The notes beneath the pieces are model-generated. The model did no database searches, was not told the origin of the DNA, and was given only the letters and a program-made list of their open reading frames with translations. Source: an uncultured Massilia sp. (GTDB lineage: Bacteria > Pseudomonadota > Gammaproteobacteria > Burkholderiales > Burkholderiaceae_D). From it: 64,000 bases of DNA. Position numbers and translations under genes: made by a program. Shown here in pieces: positions 35,889 through 44,522 of this stretch. The stretch lies in assembly GCF_913773735.1 (NCBI RefSeq), contig NZ_CAJYEB010000014.1:124001-188000 (forward strand), in the 5' to 3' direction. Position 1 is the first letter of the stretch, and each line of letters starts with the position of its first letter.

Positions 35889-36122
35889 TCAGGTATTAAA
35901 TTTTCCACCGGCTAAGGTAACCAACACTTCTAGGATGACCTTCACCAAGAGCAAGAACCGGACTCTGCTTTTGTCTTGATGGGTAGCAGAACGACGATTG
36001 ATGTTCGCTCCATTGTGCTGATCTTGCCCAGCTTGATTAATCTCAAGGCGAGCTGAGTCCTGCCGGATCGCTTGTCCGTTGCACACCACACAAGACCGCA
36101 TCACGGCATGAGCCCCAATCAT
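35889..36122 (-). CDS. Small ORF of doubtful status upstream of the hcp cassette
   Basis: A 77-residue frame (ATG 36122; ATG 36101 also possible, beginning MRSCVVCNGQ). It ends with a hydrophobic stretch RFLLLVKVILEVLVTLAGG, so it could be a small membrane-associated protein or a decayed PAAR-like leader gene; neither is supported by a clear motif. Codon use is unlike the host's GC-rich genes, in keeping with the segment. No strong ribosome site. Confidence 0.3.
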   Translation of the reverse strand: MIGAHAVMRSCVVCNGQAIRQDSARLEINQAGQDQHNGANINRRSATHQDKSRVRFLLLVKVILEVLVTLAGGKFNT

Positions 36123-36125
36123 TCA

Positions 36126-36131
36126 TTGACA
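36126..36131 (+). promoter_or_regulatory. Candidate -35 element upstream of the S9 peptidase gene
   Basis: A perfect TTGACA in an AT-rich stretch (36120-36179). A matching -10 is poor: AACTAT at 17-base spacing or TATGTA at 20. Offered as the likely promoter zone for the gene at 36180. Confidence 0.35.
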
Positions 36132-36179
36132 AAAAATTTATTTAACGCAACTATGTAGTTACCAAATTGACTAGCAATA

Positions 36180-38180
36180 ATGCTCATGGCCAGCCTCTCG
36201 CATTACCTGTCCCGCGTCCTGGTTGCCTGTTCCTGTCTCGCGACGTGCGTGACCGCGGCTGCGGCCGACCGGCCTGCGGTCGGCGATTTCTTCCGTAGCC
36301 CCGACGTCGGTTTCGTCCGGATTTCGCCCAGCGGGCGCTACGTCGTGATCCTCAATCGCACCGACGATGGCCAGCAGGTCCTGGCCGTGCGCGATACGGC
36401 CGACCTGAAGAAGGTGACGATCGCCGCCCGCTACGAGGCCGCGCGCCTCGTCGACGTCTCCTGGATCAACGACGAGCGCCTTGCCTTCACGCTGAAGAAT
36501 CCCAAGCTCGATTTCATCGGCAACTTCGACCAGTTCGCGGTCGACCGCGATGGCGCCAACCTGGTGCGCCTGATCGCGGGCAGCTGGGGCCACAAGCAGC
36601 AGAGCACCGGCTCGAACATCAAGGACCGGACCCTGACGGCGGACTACATCTTCCTGGACGTGACGCACGACGGGTCCGACGACATCATCGTCGGCAAGAT
36701 GACCTGGAATAACATCGACAAGACGCCGCAGTCGGTGCATCCGTTCCGCCTGAATACGCGCACGCGCGAACTGGCCGACATGATGCAGGGCGCGCCGGAA
36801 AACGTGCACGGTTGGATATTCGATGCGTCCGACCAGGCGCGCATCGCCATCAGCGGCGGCAAGGGCCGCTGCATCGTCCATTACCGCAGCGGACCGGGGG
36901 CGCCGTGGGAAGAGATGTCGAACCGCGATTGCTACAAGGACGGCAATTTCCAGCCCATGGCGTTCGATGGCCAGGACAGGCTGTACGTGCGCGCCGGCTA
37001 CAAGGATCGGATGGCCCTGTTCGCCTATGACCTGAAGGCGAAAAAGCTGGGCGCGGAACCCTTCGTCGACATCGACGGTTTCGATTTCGCGGGCAGCCTG
37101 AAACAGGATTACGCCGCAAGGAAGATCCTGGGCGTGTATTTCACGTCCGATGCCTCGTCCACCGTCTGGCTGGATCCGGTCATGAAGGGCATCCAGGAAC
37201 AGGTCGACGCGCAGTTGCCGGGCACGGTGAACCGCGTGCAGTGCGGCCGCGATTGCCGCAATCCGCCGGCGGTGACGGTGGTGGCGCAGTCCGACCGCAG
37301 CCCGCCGGCGTATTTCGTGTACACGCCGGCCAACGGCAAGCTGATCGGCCTGGGCAGCAGCTATCCCGCCATCGATCCGAAGCGGATGGGACAGCGCGAC
37401 TTCGTCCGCTACGCCGCGCGCGACGGCTTGCAGATCCCGATGTACGTGACGGTGCCGGCCGGGAAGGCCGCCGGGCCGCGGCCGGCCGTGGTGCTGGTGC
37501 ATGGCGGTCCGTACGTGCGCGGCGCGTCGTGGGAGTGGGACCGGGAGGCGCAGTTCCTGGCGTCGCGCGGGTATGTCGTGCTGCAGCCGGAATTCCGCGG
37601 CAGCACCGGGTTCGGCACGACGCATTTCCGCGCCGGCTGGCAGCAGTGGGGCAGGACGATGCAGGACGACCTGACCGATGCCGCCGACTGGGCCGTGAAG
37701 CAGGGCCTGGCCGATCCGGCGCGCATCGGCATCATGGGCGCCAGCTACGGCGGCTACGCCACGCTGATGGGCCTCGTGCGCAATCCGGACACCTTCCGTG
37801 CCGGGATCGAGTGGGCCGGCGTCACCGACATCGGCCTGCTGTTCGACACCGTGCAGAGCGACGCCTCGGAAGACGCGCGCCGCTACTCCATGAAGGAGAT
37901 GATCGGCGACCCCGACACCCAGTCGGCCCGCTTCCAGGAAGTGTCGCCGCTGGCGCAGGCGGCGCGCATCAAGCGGCCCTTGCTGATGGCGCACGGCGCC
38001 TTCGACGTGCGCGTGCCGATGGTGCATGCCACCAGGTTCGGCAACGCGGTGCGGGAGCACAACCCCGACGTCGAGTACGTGATCTATCCGGACGAGGGCC
38101 ACGGCTGGCGCAACGACGCCACCCACATCGATTTCTGGACGCGGGTGGAGGCCTTCCTCGACAAGAACCTGGCGCGCTGA
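36180..38180 (+). CDS. S9 family (prolyl oligopeptidase-type) serine peptidase
   Basis: Secreted or periplasmic peptidase of 666 residues with a signal peptide (LVACSCLATCVTAAAADRP), a beta-propeller region (about 40-400) and a C-terminal alpha/beta hydrolase domain. Catalytic Ser in GASYGGYATL, Asp in GAFDVRVPM and His in DEGHGWRN; the oxyanion region is VLVHGGPYVRG. Two ATGs (36180 and 36186) are possible starts. GC content returns to the host level here, marking the right edge of the lower-GC segment. Confidence 0.92.
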   Translation: MLMASLSHYLSRVLVACSCLATCVTAAAADRPAVGDFFRSPDVGFVRISPSGRYVVILNRTDDGQQVLAVRDTADLKKVTIAARYEAARLVDVSWINDERLAFTLKNPKLDFIGNFDQFAVDRDGANLVRLIAGSWGHKQQSTGSNIKDRTLTADYIFLDVTHDGSDDIIVGKMTWNNIDKTPQSVHPFRLNTRTRELADMMQGAPENVHGWIFDASDQARIAISGGKGRCIVHYRSGPGAPWEEMSNRDCYKDGNFQPMAFDGQDRLYVRAGYKDRMALFAYDLKAKKLGAEPFVDIDGFDFAGSLKQDYAARKILGVYFTSDASSTVWLDPVMKGIQEQVDAQLPGTVNRVQCGRDCRNPPAVTVVAQSDRSPPAYFVYTPANGKLIGLGSSYPAIDPKRMGQRDFVRYAARDGLQIPMYVTVPAGKAAGPRPAVVLVHGGPYVRGASWEWDREAQFLASRGYVVLQPEFRGSTGFGTTHFRAGWQQWGRTMQDDLTDAADWAVKQGLADPARIGIMGASYGGYATLMGLVRNPDTFRAGIEWAGVTDIGLLFDTVQSDASEDARRYSMKEMIGDPDTQSARFQEVSPLAQAARIKRPLLMAHGAFDVRVPMVHATRFGNAVREHNPDVEYVIYPDEGHGWRNDATHIDFWTRVEAFLDKNLAR

Positions 38181-38187
38181 CCGGGCA

Positions 38188-38769
38188 TCAAAGGGTGATC
38201 CGCGTCCCCAGCCGCTCGAGGAACTGCGCCAGCCACTGCGGATGCGCCGGCCAGGCCGGCGCCGTCACCAGGTTGCCGTCCGTGACGGCCTGGTCGACCT
38301 CGATGTCCGCATAGTCCCCGCCGGCCAGGCGCACCTCGGGCGCGCAGGCCGGGTAGGCGGACACGCGCTTGCCGCGGATGACGTCCGCCGCCGCCAGCAC
38401 CTGGGCGCCATGGCAGACGGCGGCGATCGGCTTGTCCGCGCGGGCGAAGGCGCGCACCAGGTCGATCACCTGCTTGTCCAGCCGCAGGTATTCCGGGGCA
38501 CGGCCGCCGGCGATCATCAGGGCGTCGTAGTCGTCCGCGCGCGCTTCGGCAAAGTCGGCGTTCAGGGCGAACAGGTGGCCGGGCTTTTCGGTATAGGTCT
38601 GGTCGCCCTCGAAATCGTGGATCGCCGTCTTGACCTTGTCGCCTTTCTTTTTGCCGGGGCAGACGGCGTGCACCGTGTGGCCCACCATCTGCAGTGCCTG
38701 GAACGGCACCATGGTTTCGTAGTCTTCCGCAAAATCGCCCGTCAAAAACAGGATTTTCCTCGCTGCCAT
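38188..38769 (-). CDS. DJ-1/PfpI family protein
   Basis: A 193-residue class I glutamine-amidotransferase-like protein with nucleophile elbow [15 protein letters not shown] (Cys in VCHG), the upstream acid in DYETMVPF and [11 protein letters not shown] near the end. Members act as deglycases, proteases or chaperones; substrate is not determined. AGGAG lies 6 bases before the ATG. Converges with the S9 peptidase gene, 7 bases apart. Confidence 0.88.
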   Translation of the reverse strand: MAARKILFLTGDFAEDYETMVPFQALQMVGHTVHAVCPGKKKGDKVKTAIHDFEGDQTYTEKPGHLFALNADFAEARADDYDALMIAGGRAPEYLRLDKQVIDLVRAFARADKPIAAVCHGAQVLAAADVIRGKRVSAYPACAPEVRLAGGDYADIEVDQAVTDGNLVTAPAWPAHPQWLAQFLERLGTRITL

Positions 38770-38907
38770 CTCGTTCTCCTTGAGGTGATCCCTGACATGA
38801 AAAGCACGGATGAAACGCGGCCCCGGCGCGACGCCGCCAAGGCCGGCAAGACCCGGACAAGATAGCACCGGCGTGCGCGCTTGGATAGCGGTTGCCAGGC
38901 GGCCGCC

Positions 38908-39351
38908 GTGCCTGCAGAATCGGACATCTCCATTACCCACGGCAAGCACATGGCGCCCGATCACCTGATTTCCCTCGACGAACTGAAGACCCTGGCCGCG
39001 GCATCGGGCGCCGTGCGCCAGGCCTGCGCCTGCGCGCTCGACGGCTACCGTGGCTGGGCGCGCATCCCGCCCGACTTCCCGCAGGCGCAGATGCGCACCG
39101 TGGGCACGCTGATGGCCGATCCCTACGCGGAGCCGACCTATGCCGAATACCACCCGCACGGCACGAACTACTGGTCGCCGGAGGCGCCGATCGCGCTGCG
39201 CCACTTTCCCTACAACCGCTGCGCCGTGCAGCAGTGCACGGTGTGCGGCCGCGCCGCCCTGACCTACGTGGAGGCGGGCGGCTACTACGTCGAGCCGCGC
39301 CTGCGCGCCCTCGACGCCGCGCTCATCGTGGACATGCCGGCGCCGGACTGA
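38908..39351 (+). CDS. Conserved-looking hypothetical protein with Cys cluster
   Basis: A 147-residue protein with no family I can name. It contains [39 protein letters not shown] and a metal-site-like [11 protein letters not shown]; the aromatic/Pro-rich composition suggests a folded soluble protein. GTG at 38908 is preferred because AGGCGG lies 5 bases before it; TTG 38881 and ATG 38950 are alternatives. The end overlaps the convergent DUF2325 gene by 29 bases. Confidence 0.55.
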   Translation: MPAESDISITHGKHMAPDHLISLDELKTLAAASGAVRQACACALDGYRGWARIPPDFPQAQMRTVGTLMADPYAEPTYAEYHPHGTNYWSPEAPIALRHFPYNRCAVQQCTVCGRAALTYVEAGGYYVEPRLRALDAALIVDMPAPD

Positions 39352-39925
39352 TGACCCGGCCGGCGCCATCGTCAGCGGCGTGGATGCGCACGATGCGCAC
39401 GGCTTGCGGCTGCGCCACCAGCACGCAGGCCTTGCCGGTGCGCTTGCAATGGTCTTGCACGCGCCAGTAGTCGCCGTGGCTGAGGCACCCTGTCTGGCAG
39501 ATCACCAGGTCGGCGGCGCCCAGGCTCGCTTCGAGGGCGTCGTCGCGCTGCGCCGGGACAGGCGCGGGGGCCGGAGGCGGCGGCCGCTCGCGCCGGGGTT
39601 CGAGCAGGGGTTCGCGCAGGCGTTCGCGCTGGAGTTCGGCCACGCGCTCCTGCAGCGCCGCCACGCGGCGGCCCAGGTCCACGCGCCGGGCCAGGCCGGG
39701 CAGGTCCCGTTCGAGCGCGGCGCGGTCCTCGCGCTCCCAGGCCAGCGCGCTGTCGCGCGCGACCACGGCGGCGCGCAGCCGCACGACTTGCGCATCCAGC
39801 GCGGCGATGCGGCGCGCCTGTTCCTGCAGCAGCGCCGTGCAGCGCGCCTGTACCCGCGCGTGCTCGCGCAGCATGGCGCAATGCTCGTGCAGCAGTCGGT
39901 CGAAATCCCGGGCGTTGGCCAACAT
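39323..39925 (-). CDS. DUF2325 domain-containing protein
   Basis: A 200-residue protein: an N-terminal coiled coil (about 1-105, Arg/Glu/Leu-rich), a Pro-rich linker, then the DUF2325 domain with [33 protein letters not shown]. The function is unknown; the conserved Cys pair suggests metal or redox chemistry. A Fur-like box lies 42 bases upstream of the start, which points to iron control. Confidence 0.85.
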   Translation of the reverse strand: MLANARDFDRLLHEHCAMLREHARVQARCTALLQEQARRIAALDAQVVRLRAAVVARDSALAWEREDRAALERDLPGLARRVDLGRRVAALQERVAELQRERLREPLLEPRRERPPPPAPAPVPAQRDDALEASLGAADLVICQTGCLSHGDYWRVQDHCKRTGKACVLVAQPQAVRIVRIHAADDGAGRVISPAPACPR

Positions 39926-39966
39926 GGCGCGTCCTCCTGGTCAGTGGCAGGCCTGTCATTTTAAAT

Positions 39967-39985
39967 GAGAATGATTATCATTTCA
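39967..39985. promoter_or_regulatory. Fur box
   Basis: AATGAT-T-ATCATT core (39970-39982) inside GAGAATGATTATCATTTCA, close to the 19-bp Fur consensus. It lies between divergent DUF2325 (start 39925) and the glycine-zipper gene (start 40116) and could govern either; it is nearer to DUF2325. Confidence 0.8.
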
Positions 39986-40115
39986 ATCGGCTGGGTGGCG
40001 AGCCGGACGCGTCCCGTTACAAGCGCTTGCATCTGATACCTTTTCGCCCTTTGCAGGCAATCGTGCGCGGCTTACTCTAGAGCCATACGAACCACAAGAC
40101 AAGAAGGGGAACATC

Positions 40116-40568
40116 ATGAAGAACTTCACCACCAGGATCGCCGCCCGCGCCGCCCTCGTCGCCGCTTTCGCCATGACCGGCGCGCTGCCGCTGGCCAGCC
40201 AGGCCGCGCCGCAGGGCCACCATGCGCAATGCCAGAGCTGCGGCACCGTGGTCTCGACCAACACGTATAAACGCGAAGCGCAGCGCGGCAGCGGCCTCGG
40301 TGCCGTCGGCGGCGCCGTGGTCGGCGGCCTGCTGGGCAACCAGATCGGCAGCGGTAGCGGCCGCACGCTGGCCACCGCGGCCGGCGCCATCGGCGGCGCC
40401 TACGGCGGCAACCGCATCGAGCGCAATATGAAGGGCGAAGTGGTGACCGACGTGCGCGTCAGGATGAGCAAGGGCGGCTACCGCACCTTCACCGAGCGCG
40501 GCAACCCGCGTTTCCGCAACGGCGATCGCGTGCGCGTGATGGATGGGCGACTGGTCCATCAGGGTTGA
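40116..40568 (+). CDS. Glycine-zipper 2TM domain outer-envelope protein
   Basis: A 150-residue exported protein: signal peptide ending near ASQAAP, then a Cys pair (CQSCGTVV), and a glycine zipper GLGAVGGAVVGGLLGNQIGSG plus GAIGGAYGGNRIE typical of the Rick_17kDa/SlyB-like family. The basic C-terminal region is RTFTERGNPRFRNGDRVRVM. Family members sit in the outer membrane and affect envelope integrity. AAGGGGAA precedes the ATG. Confidence 0.85.
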   Translation: MKNFTTRIAARAALVAAFAMTGALPLASQAAPQGHHAQCQSCGTVVSTNTYKREAQRGSGLGAVGGAVVGGLLGNQIGSGSGRTLATAAGAIGGAYGGNRIERNMKGEVVTDVRVRMSKGGYRTFTERGNPRFRNGDRVRVMDGRLVHQG

Positions 40569-40587
40569 TGCATCGCGTCTGAGCAGT

Positions 40588-40628
40588 GGGGTCAGCGTCC
40601 TCGGAAGGCAACGCTTGGCGCTGACCCC
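40588..40628. repeat. Variant GGGGTCAG inverted repeat at the P450 3' end
   Basis: GGGGTCAGCG (40588-40597) and CGCTGACCCC (40619-40628), perfect 10-bp arms. The arms cover the last codons and the TGA of the P450 gene on the minus strand. Related to the repeats at 18311 and 23378. Confidence 0.7.
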
Positions 40629-41917
40629 TGCCGCACCCGCACCCGTTCGATCACCATCCCGCTCGCCGGCAAGGTCGGCATCCGCCGCAGGCTGACCGAC
40701 AGGTCCTGCGGCGGCACCTCGTAGGCGATCTCTCCCGCGAACAGCTTCAGCGTCGACGCCACCAGGTCGACGGTGGCGGATTCTCCCGGACAGCGATGTC
40801 CCGCGTAATGATCGCCGCCGCCCTGGGCCACCAGGTCGAAGCCGCTGCCCTCGCGCCGTTCGAAGCGCTCCGGGCGGAACACCTGCGGATCGCCCCACAG
40901 CGCCGGATCGTGGTTGGTGCCGTGGATGTCCATCAGCACCCAGGTTCCCTTGTCGATGCGCATGCCGCGCCAGTCGAAGTCGTGCAGCGCGCGTCCCGCG
41001 ACGGCGGGGAAGAACGGGTAGTAGCGCCGCACTTCCTGCGTGAACATGGCCGTGTAGGCGTCGTCGCCGGCGGCGATCCGTGCGCGTGCCTGCGGGTGCG
41101 CGTGCAGCGCCAGCACGGCGAAGGCGATGTAGCGCGCCACCGCCACCGTCGGGCGCAGCAGGTTGAGCAGCTCGACGGCCGCATGGCGGCGGTTGAGGAG
41201 CATGCCGTCGGCATCGCGGTGTCCCGCGATCACGCACAGCGGGCTGTGCGCGGGCGGCCGGATGCGACCGGCCCGGACGGCGTCGACCAGCGCGCGCGCC
41301 CAGTGCTCGGTGCGGTTGCGCACCAGCAGCGCGCGCCAGGCGCGCGGACCGGCCGAGCCGGCGGCGGCGATCATGGCCGCCAGTTCGCGCGTGCGCCGGC
41401 TCGCCTCGGCGTCGGCCAGCGGCGGGATGCCGATCCATTCGCAGACGGCGCGGCACAGCACTTCCTCGGCCTCGCGGTGCACGTTGACGCTCATCCGGTC
41501 CGGCCAGTGCGTAAAGCGCGCGCGCCACTGCGCCTCGGCCAGCGCCACCAGGCGCTGGCGTTCCAGCGGCCCGAACAGGCCCATGAACATGGCCTTGCGC
41601 TGGCGGTGCATGTCGCCGTCGAGCGTGGCCACGCTGCCGACATCCTGCAGCAGCTTCAGCGTGGTCGGCGGCAGCGCGCGGCGGCGCGTGAAGCGGCCCG
41701 GCTGCCAGAACATGCGCGCCGCATCCTCCCCGCGCACGCACAGCGCGCGGCGCAGCAGCAGGCGCGTGAAGAAGGCGTCGCTACCGAGGGCGGCGTGGCG
41801 CCGCGTCATGAAGCCGTAGCCTTCGGCCAGCAGGGACAGCGTGTTGTCGAAGCCGCGTGCGCGCGGCAGGGTGGCGCGCGCGTTGGCGTGGCGGTGGGGA
41901 TCGTCGGTGCTCGGCAA
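40592..41917 (-). CDS. Cytochrome P450, CYP152-type fatty-acid peroxygenase
   Basis: Heme enzyme of 441 residues that probably hydroxylates or decarboxylates fatty acids using hydrogen peroxide, without a reductase. CYP152 hallmarks: LRPTVAVARYIAFAVLALHAHP in the I helix (Arg-Pro instead of the Thr/acid pair), QEVRRYYPFFP, and heme loop GGGDHYAGHRCPGE. No ferredoxin or reductase gene is near, which fits a peroxygenase. The start is TTG at 41917, chosen because AGGAGG lies 6 bases before it. The last ten codons (SAPSVAFRGR) lie in or next to a repeat hairpin and are probably not ancestral. Confidence 0.88.
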   Translation of the reverse strand: MPSTDDPHRHANARATLPRARGFDNTLSLLAEGYGFMTRRHAALGSDAFFTRLLLRRALCVRGEDAARMFWQPGRFTRRRALPPTTLKLLQDVGSVATLDGDMHRQRKAMFMGLFGPLERQRLVALAEAQWRARFTHWPDRMSVNVHREAEEVLCRAVCEWIGIPPLADAEASRRTRELAAMIAAAGSAGPRAWRALLVRNRTEHWARALVDAVRAGRIRPPAHSPLCVIAGHRDADGMLLNRRHAAVELLNLLRPTVAVARYIAFAVLALHAHPQARARIAAGDDAYTAMFTQEVRRYYPFFPAVAGRALHDFDWRGMRIDKGTWVLMDIHGTNHDPALWGDPQVFRPERFERREGSGFDLVAQGGGDHYAGHRCPGESATVDLVASTLKLFAGEIAYEVPPQDLSVSLRRMPTLPASGMVIERVRVRQGSAPSVAFRGR

Positions 41918-42032
41918 ATTCGTCCTCCTCGATGCAGTCGGCGCTTATCATCGCCGCCCCGGCGCGTGGCCGGCGCACGCTTCGGCCCGGACGGGCGGGC
42001 GGCGAAGTACCCGACGAGACCTCGATGAGGCA

Positions 42033-44327
42033 TCAATGAGGCACGGGCGTGAAAGCCGGATCCGGCGTGTCCTGCAGCGCGCGCGGCAGGTAGATCGTCA
42101 CCGTGGTGCCTTCTCCCTGGGTGCTGGCCAGGCGGATATGGCCGCCGCTCTGCTTGACGAAGCCGTGCGCCATCGACAGGCCCAGGCCGGTGCCCTTGCC
42201 CTCGGGCTTGGTGGTGAAGAAGGGCTCGAAGGCGCGCTCCATCACGTCCGGCGGCATGCCGCTGCCGGTGTCGCTCACGGCCACGCTGACGTAGGCGCCG
42301 GGCTGCACGCCGGTATCCGCCAGCGCGCTGTCCGGACCGACGTCGACGTTGGCCAGCGCGATGGCGACGCTGCCCTGGCCCTCCATGGCGTCGCGCGCGT
42401 TGATGACGAGGTTCAGCAGCACGTTCTCGAGCTGGTTCGGGTCGACCAGCGTGTTCCACAGGTCCGGCGGCATGTCGAAGCGGATCTGCACGCCGTCGCC
42501 GGCGGCGCGGTGCAGCAGGCTGTCCATGCGCTCGATGAGCTGGGCCAGGTTGACGACGCTCGGGTGCAGCGGCTGGCGCCGCGCGAAGGCTAGCAGTTGC
42601 GCCGCCAGTTTCTTGCCGCGCTCGACGGCGTCCATGATCCCCAGCAGGCGCTTGCGGGCGCCACGGTCGCCGCTGTCGGCGCGCAGCATCAGCTGCGCAT
42701 TGGCGCTGATGATGTGCAGGATGTTGTTGAAGTCGTGCGCCACGCCGCCGGTGAGCTTGCCCACCGCTTCCAGTTTCTGCGAGCGCGCCAGCGCGCTGCG
42801 CGCCTCGTCCAGGCGCTGCTGGCGCCGGCGTTCGCGCTGCTCGGTCTCGCGGCGCGGGCGGATGTCGCGCAGGAAGGCCGTGATGCCGTAGCCGTGTTCG
42901 GTGGGCAGCGGCGTGATCGCGATCTCCACCGGAATCGCCTGGCCCTGGCGCGTCAGCAGGTCGATCTCGGTGGGGCCGGACAGCATCGCGCAGGCGCCGC
43001 TGCGCGCGAAGTGCGCGATGCAGGCGCGCCGTTCCTCCTGCTGGTCGGGCAGCGCCAGCAGGGCGCAGGCGTCGTGGCCGAGCGCTTCTTCCTCGTGCCA
43101 GCCGAACAGCTTGCAGGCCTGCGCGTTCCAGTCGGTGATGCGGCCGTCCGGACCGATGCCGACGAAGGCGTCGTAGGCGGTCTGCAGGATCAGGCGGATG
43201 CGCTGGCGTTCGGCCTCGGTGCGGTCGTGCGATGCGCGCAGCGCCAGCGTCATGCGGCCGGCCAGCTGCAGGGCGCGGCGGCGCTCGGTGGCCAGCAGCC
43301 ACACCACCAGCGCCAGCAGCAGGCCCAGGCCGATGCCGGTGGCGGCGACCGCCAGCGCCGGGCGCCGCTCCAGCGTGTCCTCGAACGCGGGCGCCGAACG
43401 GATGCGCAGCGTCCACGGCCGGCCCGCGGTGTCGATCGCGGACTGCATGGCGAACAGCGGCTCGCGCCCGGCCCGGTCCAGGCGCGGCGAACGGTACAGC
43501 AGGGCGTCCTCGTCCGGCGCCAGCCCGTCGTAGATGTCGACCTCGAGGTCGCCCGCGTGCTCGCCGCCGACGCCACGCATCAGGTCATCCATGCGGAAGG
43601 GCGCGAACACCCAGCCCAGGATCGCGGCGCGCCGTTCCTGCAGGGTCGCGCGCGGCAGGCCGGCGCGGTACACCGGCACGTAGATCAGGAAGCCCGACTG
43701 CGCCCGGCTGCCGCCTTCCTGCACCAGCGTGACCTTGCCGGTGGCGGCCGCGCGTCCGCCGTCGCGCGCCGCTTCCATGGCCTTGCGCCGCACCGGCTCG
43801 CTGAACATGTCGTAGCCGAAGGCGCGCAGGTTGCGCCCACCGAAGGGCTGGATGTGGGTGATCGCGGTCACCGTGGGGCGCGCGCCGCCGGGCCGCAGCG
43901 CGTACTGCGGATAGCCTTCGGCGCGCACGGCGGCGACGTGGGCATCCAGCGCGCCCGGCGCCAGGATGGTGGCGATGCCGAGCGCCTCGATGCCGGGGAA
44001 GCGCTGGTCCAGGCGCAGCACGCCGTAGTAGTCGGCGAAGTCGGCGCGCGAGACCGTCACCGCGCCGCGCAGGTAGCCGCGCGTGGCCTGCAGCATTTCC
44101 TCGTACACGGCCATGCGCTGGCCGACGGCGGCGGCCAGGTCGCGCGCCCGGTAGTTGAAGGTGGACTGCATCTCGGCGCGCGCCGTGCGCTCGACGCTGG
44201 TGGCGAAGGCATAGGTCGCCGCCAGCGCGGCCAGGAACACGAGCGCGGCCAGCAGCAGCGGCAGCGACGCCGAGTCGCGCCAGCGGGAGAGGGGAGAGGT
44301 GTCGGGAGCGTCGTGGGAACGGGGCAT
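42033..44327 (-). CDS. CHASE-PAS sensor histidine kinase
   Basis: Membrane histidine kinase of 764 residues. First transmembrane helix at about 22-42, periplasmic CHASE domain (QSTFNYRARDLAAAVGQRM, RLDQRFPGIEALGIA, GGRNLRAFGYDMFSEPVRRKAM), second helix (about 320-342), PAS (IGPDGRITDWNAQACKLFGW), HisKA with H in GGVAHDFNNILHIISANAQL, and HATPase with NLVINARDAMEG, DTGSGMPPDV and GTGLGLSM. Ligand unknown; CHASE domains often sense small molecules such as adenine derivatives. No response regulator is adjacent (orphan). The ATG at 44327 is preferred over 44402. Confidence 0.88.
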   Translation of the reverse strand: MPRSHDAPDTSPLSRWRDSASLPLLLAALVFLAALAATYAFATSVERTARAEMQSTFNYRARDLAAAVGQRMAVYEEMLQATRGYLRGAVTVSRADFADYYGVLRLDQRFPGIEALGIATILAPGALDAHVAAVRAEGYPQYALRPGGARPTVTAITHIQPFGGRNLRAFGYDMFSEPVRRKAMEAARDGGRAAATGKVTLVQEGGSRAQSGFLIYVPVYRAGLPRATLQERRAAILGWVFAPFRMDDLMRGVGGEHAGDLEVDIYDGLAPDEDALLYRSPRLDRAGREPLFAMQSAIDTAGRPWTLRIRSAPAFEDTLERRPALAVAATGIGLGLLLALVVWLLATERRRALQLAGRMTLALRASHDRTEAERQRIRLILQTAYDAFVGIGPDGRITDWNAQACKLFGWHEEEALGHDACALLALPDQQEERRACIAHFARSGACAMLSGPTEIDLLTRQGQAIPVEIAITPLPTEHGYGITAFLRDIRPRRETEQRERRRQQRLDEARSALARSQKLEAVGKLTGGVAHDFNNILHIISANAQLMLRADSGDRGARKRLLGIMDAVERGKKLAAQLLAFARRQPLHPSVVNLAQLIERMDSLLHRAAGDGVQIRFDMPPDLWNTLVDPNQLENVLLNLVINARDAMEGQGSVAIALANVDVGPDSALADTGVQPGAYVSVAVSDTGSGMPPDVMERAFEPFFTTKPEGKGTGLGLSMAHGFVKQSGGHIRLASTQGEGTTVTIYLPRALQDTPDPAFTPVPH

Positions 44328-44522
44328 GTGCTCGTTGCGGCAAGGGCATGGCCGGGACCGTTGCCGTCGAAGTGGAAGGGAAGGCGGTGCGCCGTCCGGC
44401 ACAGCATACCCGCGCGCGCAATGGATGGGCGCACGCCAGCCGGCACGCGACGCGGCCGCCCGTCCCCGCTACAATGGCGCACGCCCGCGCCGGCCCCCGG
44501 CCGGACCTTGCCGACCTTCCCG

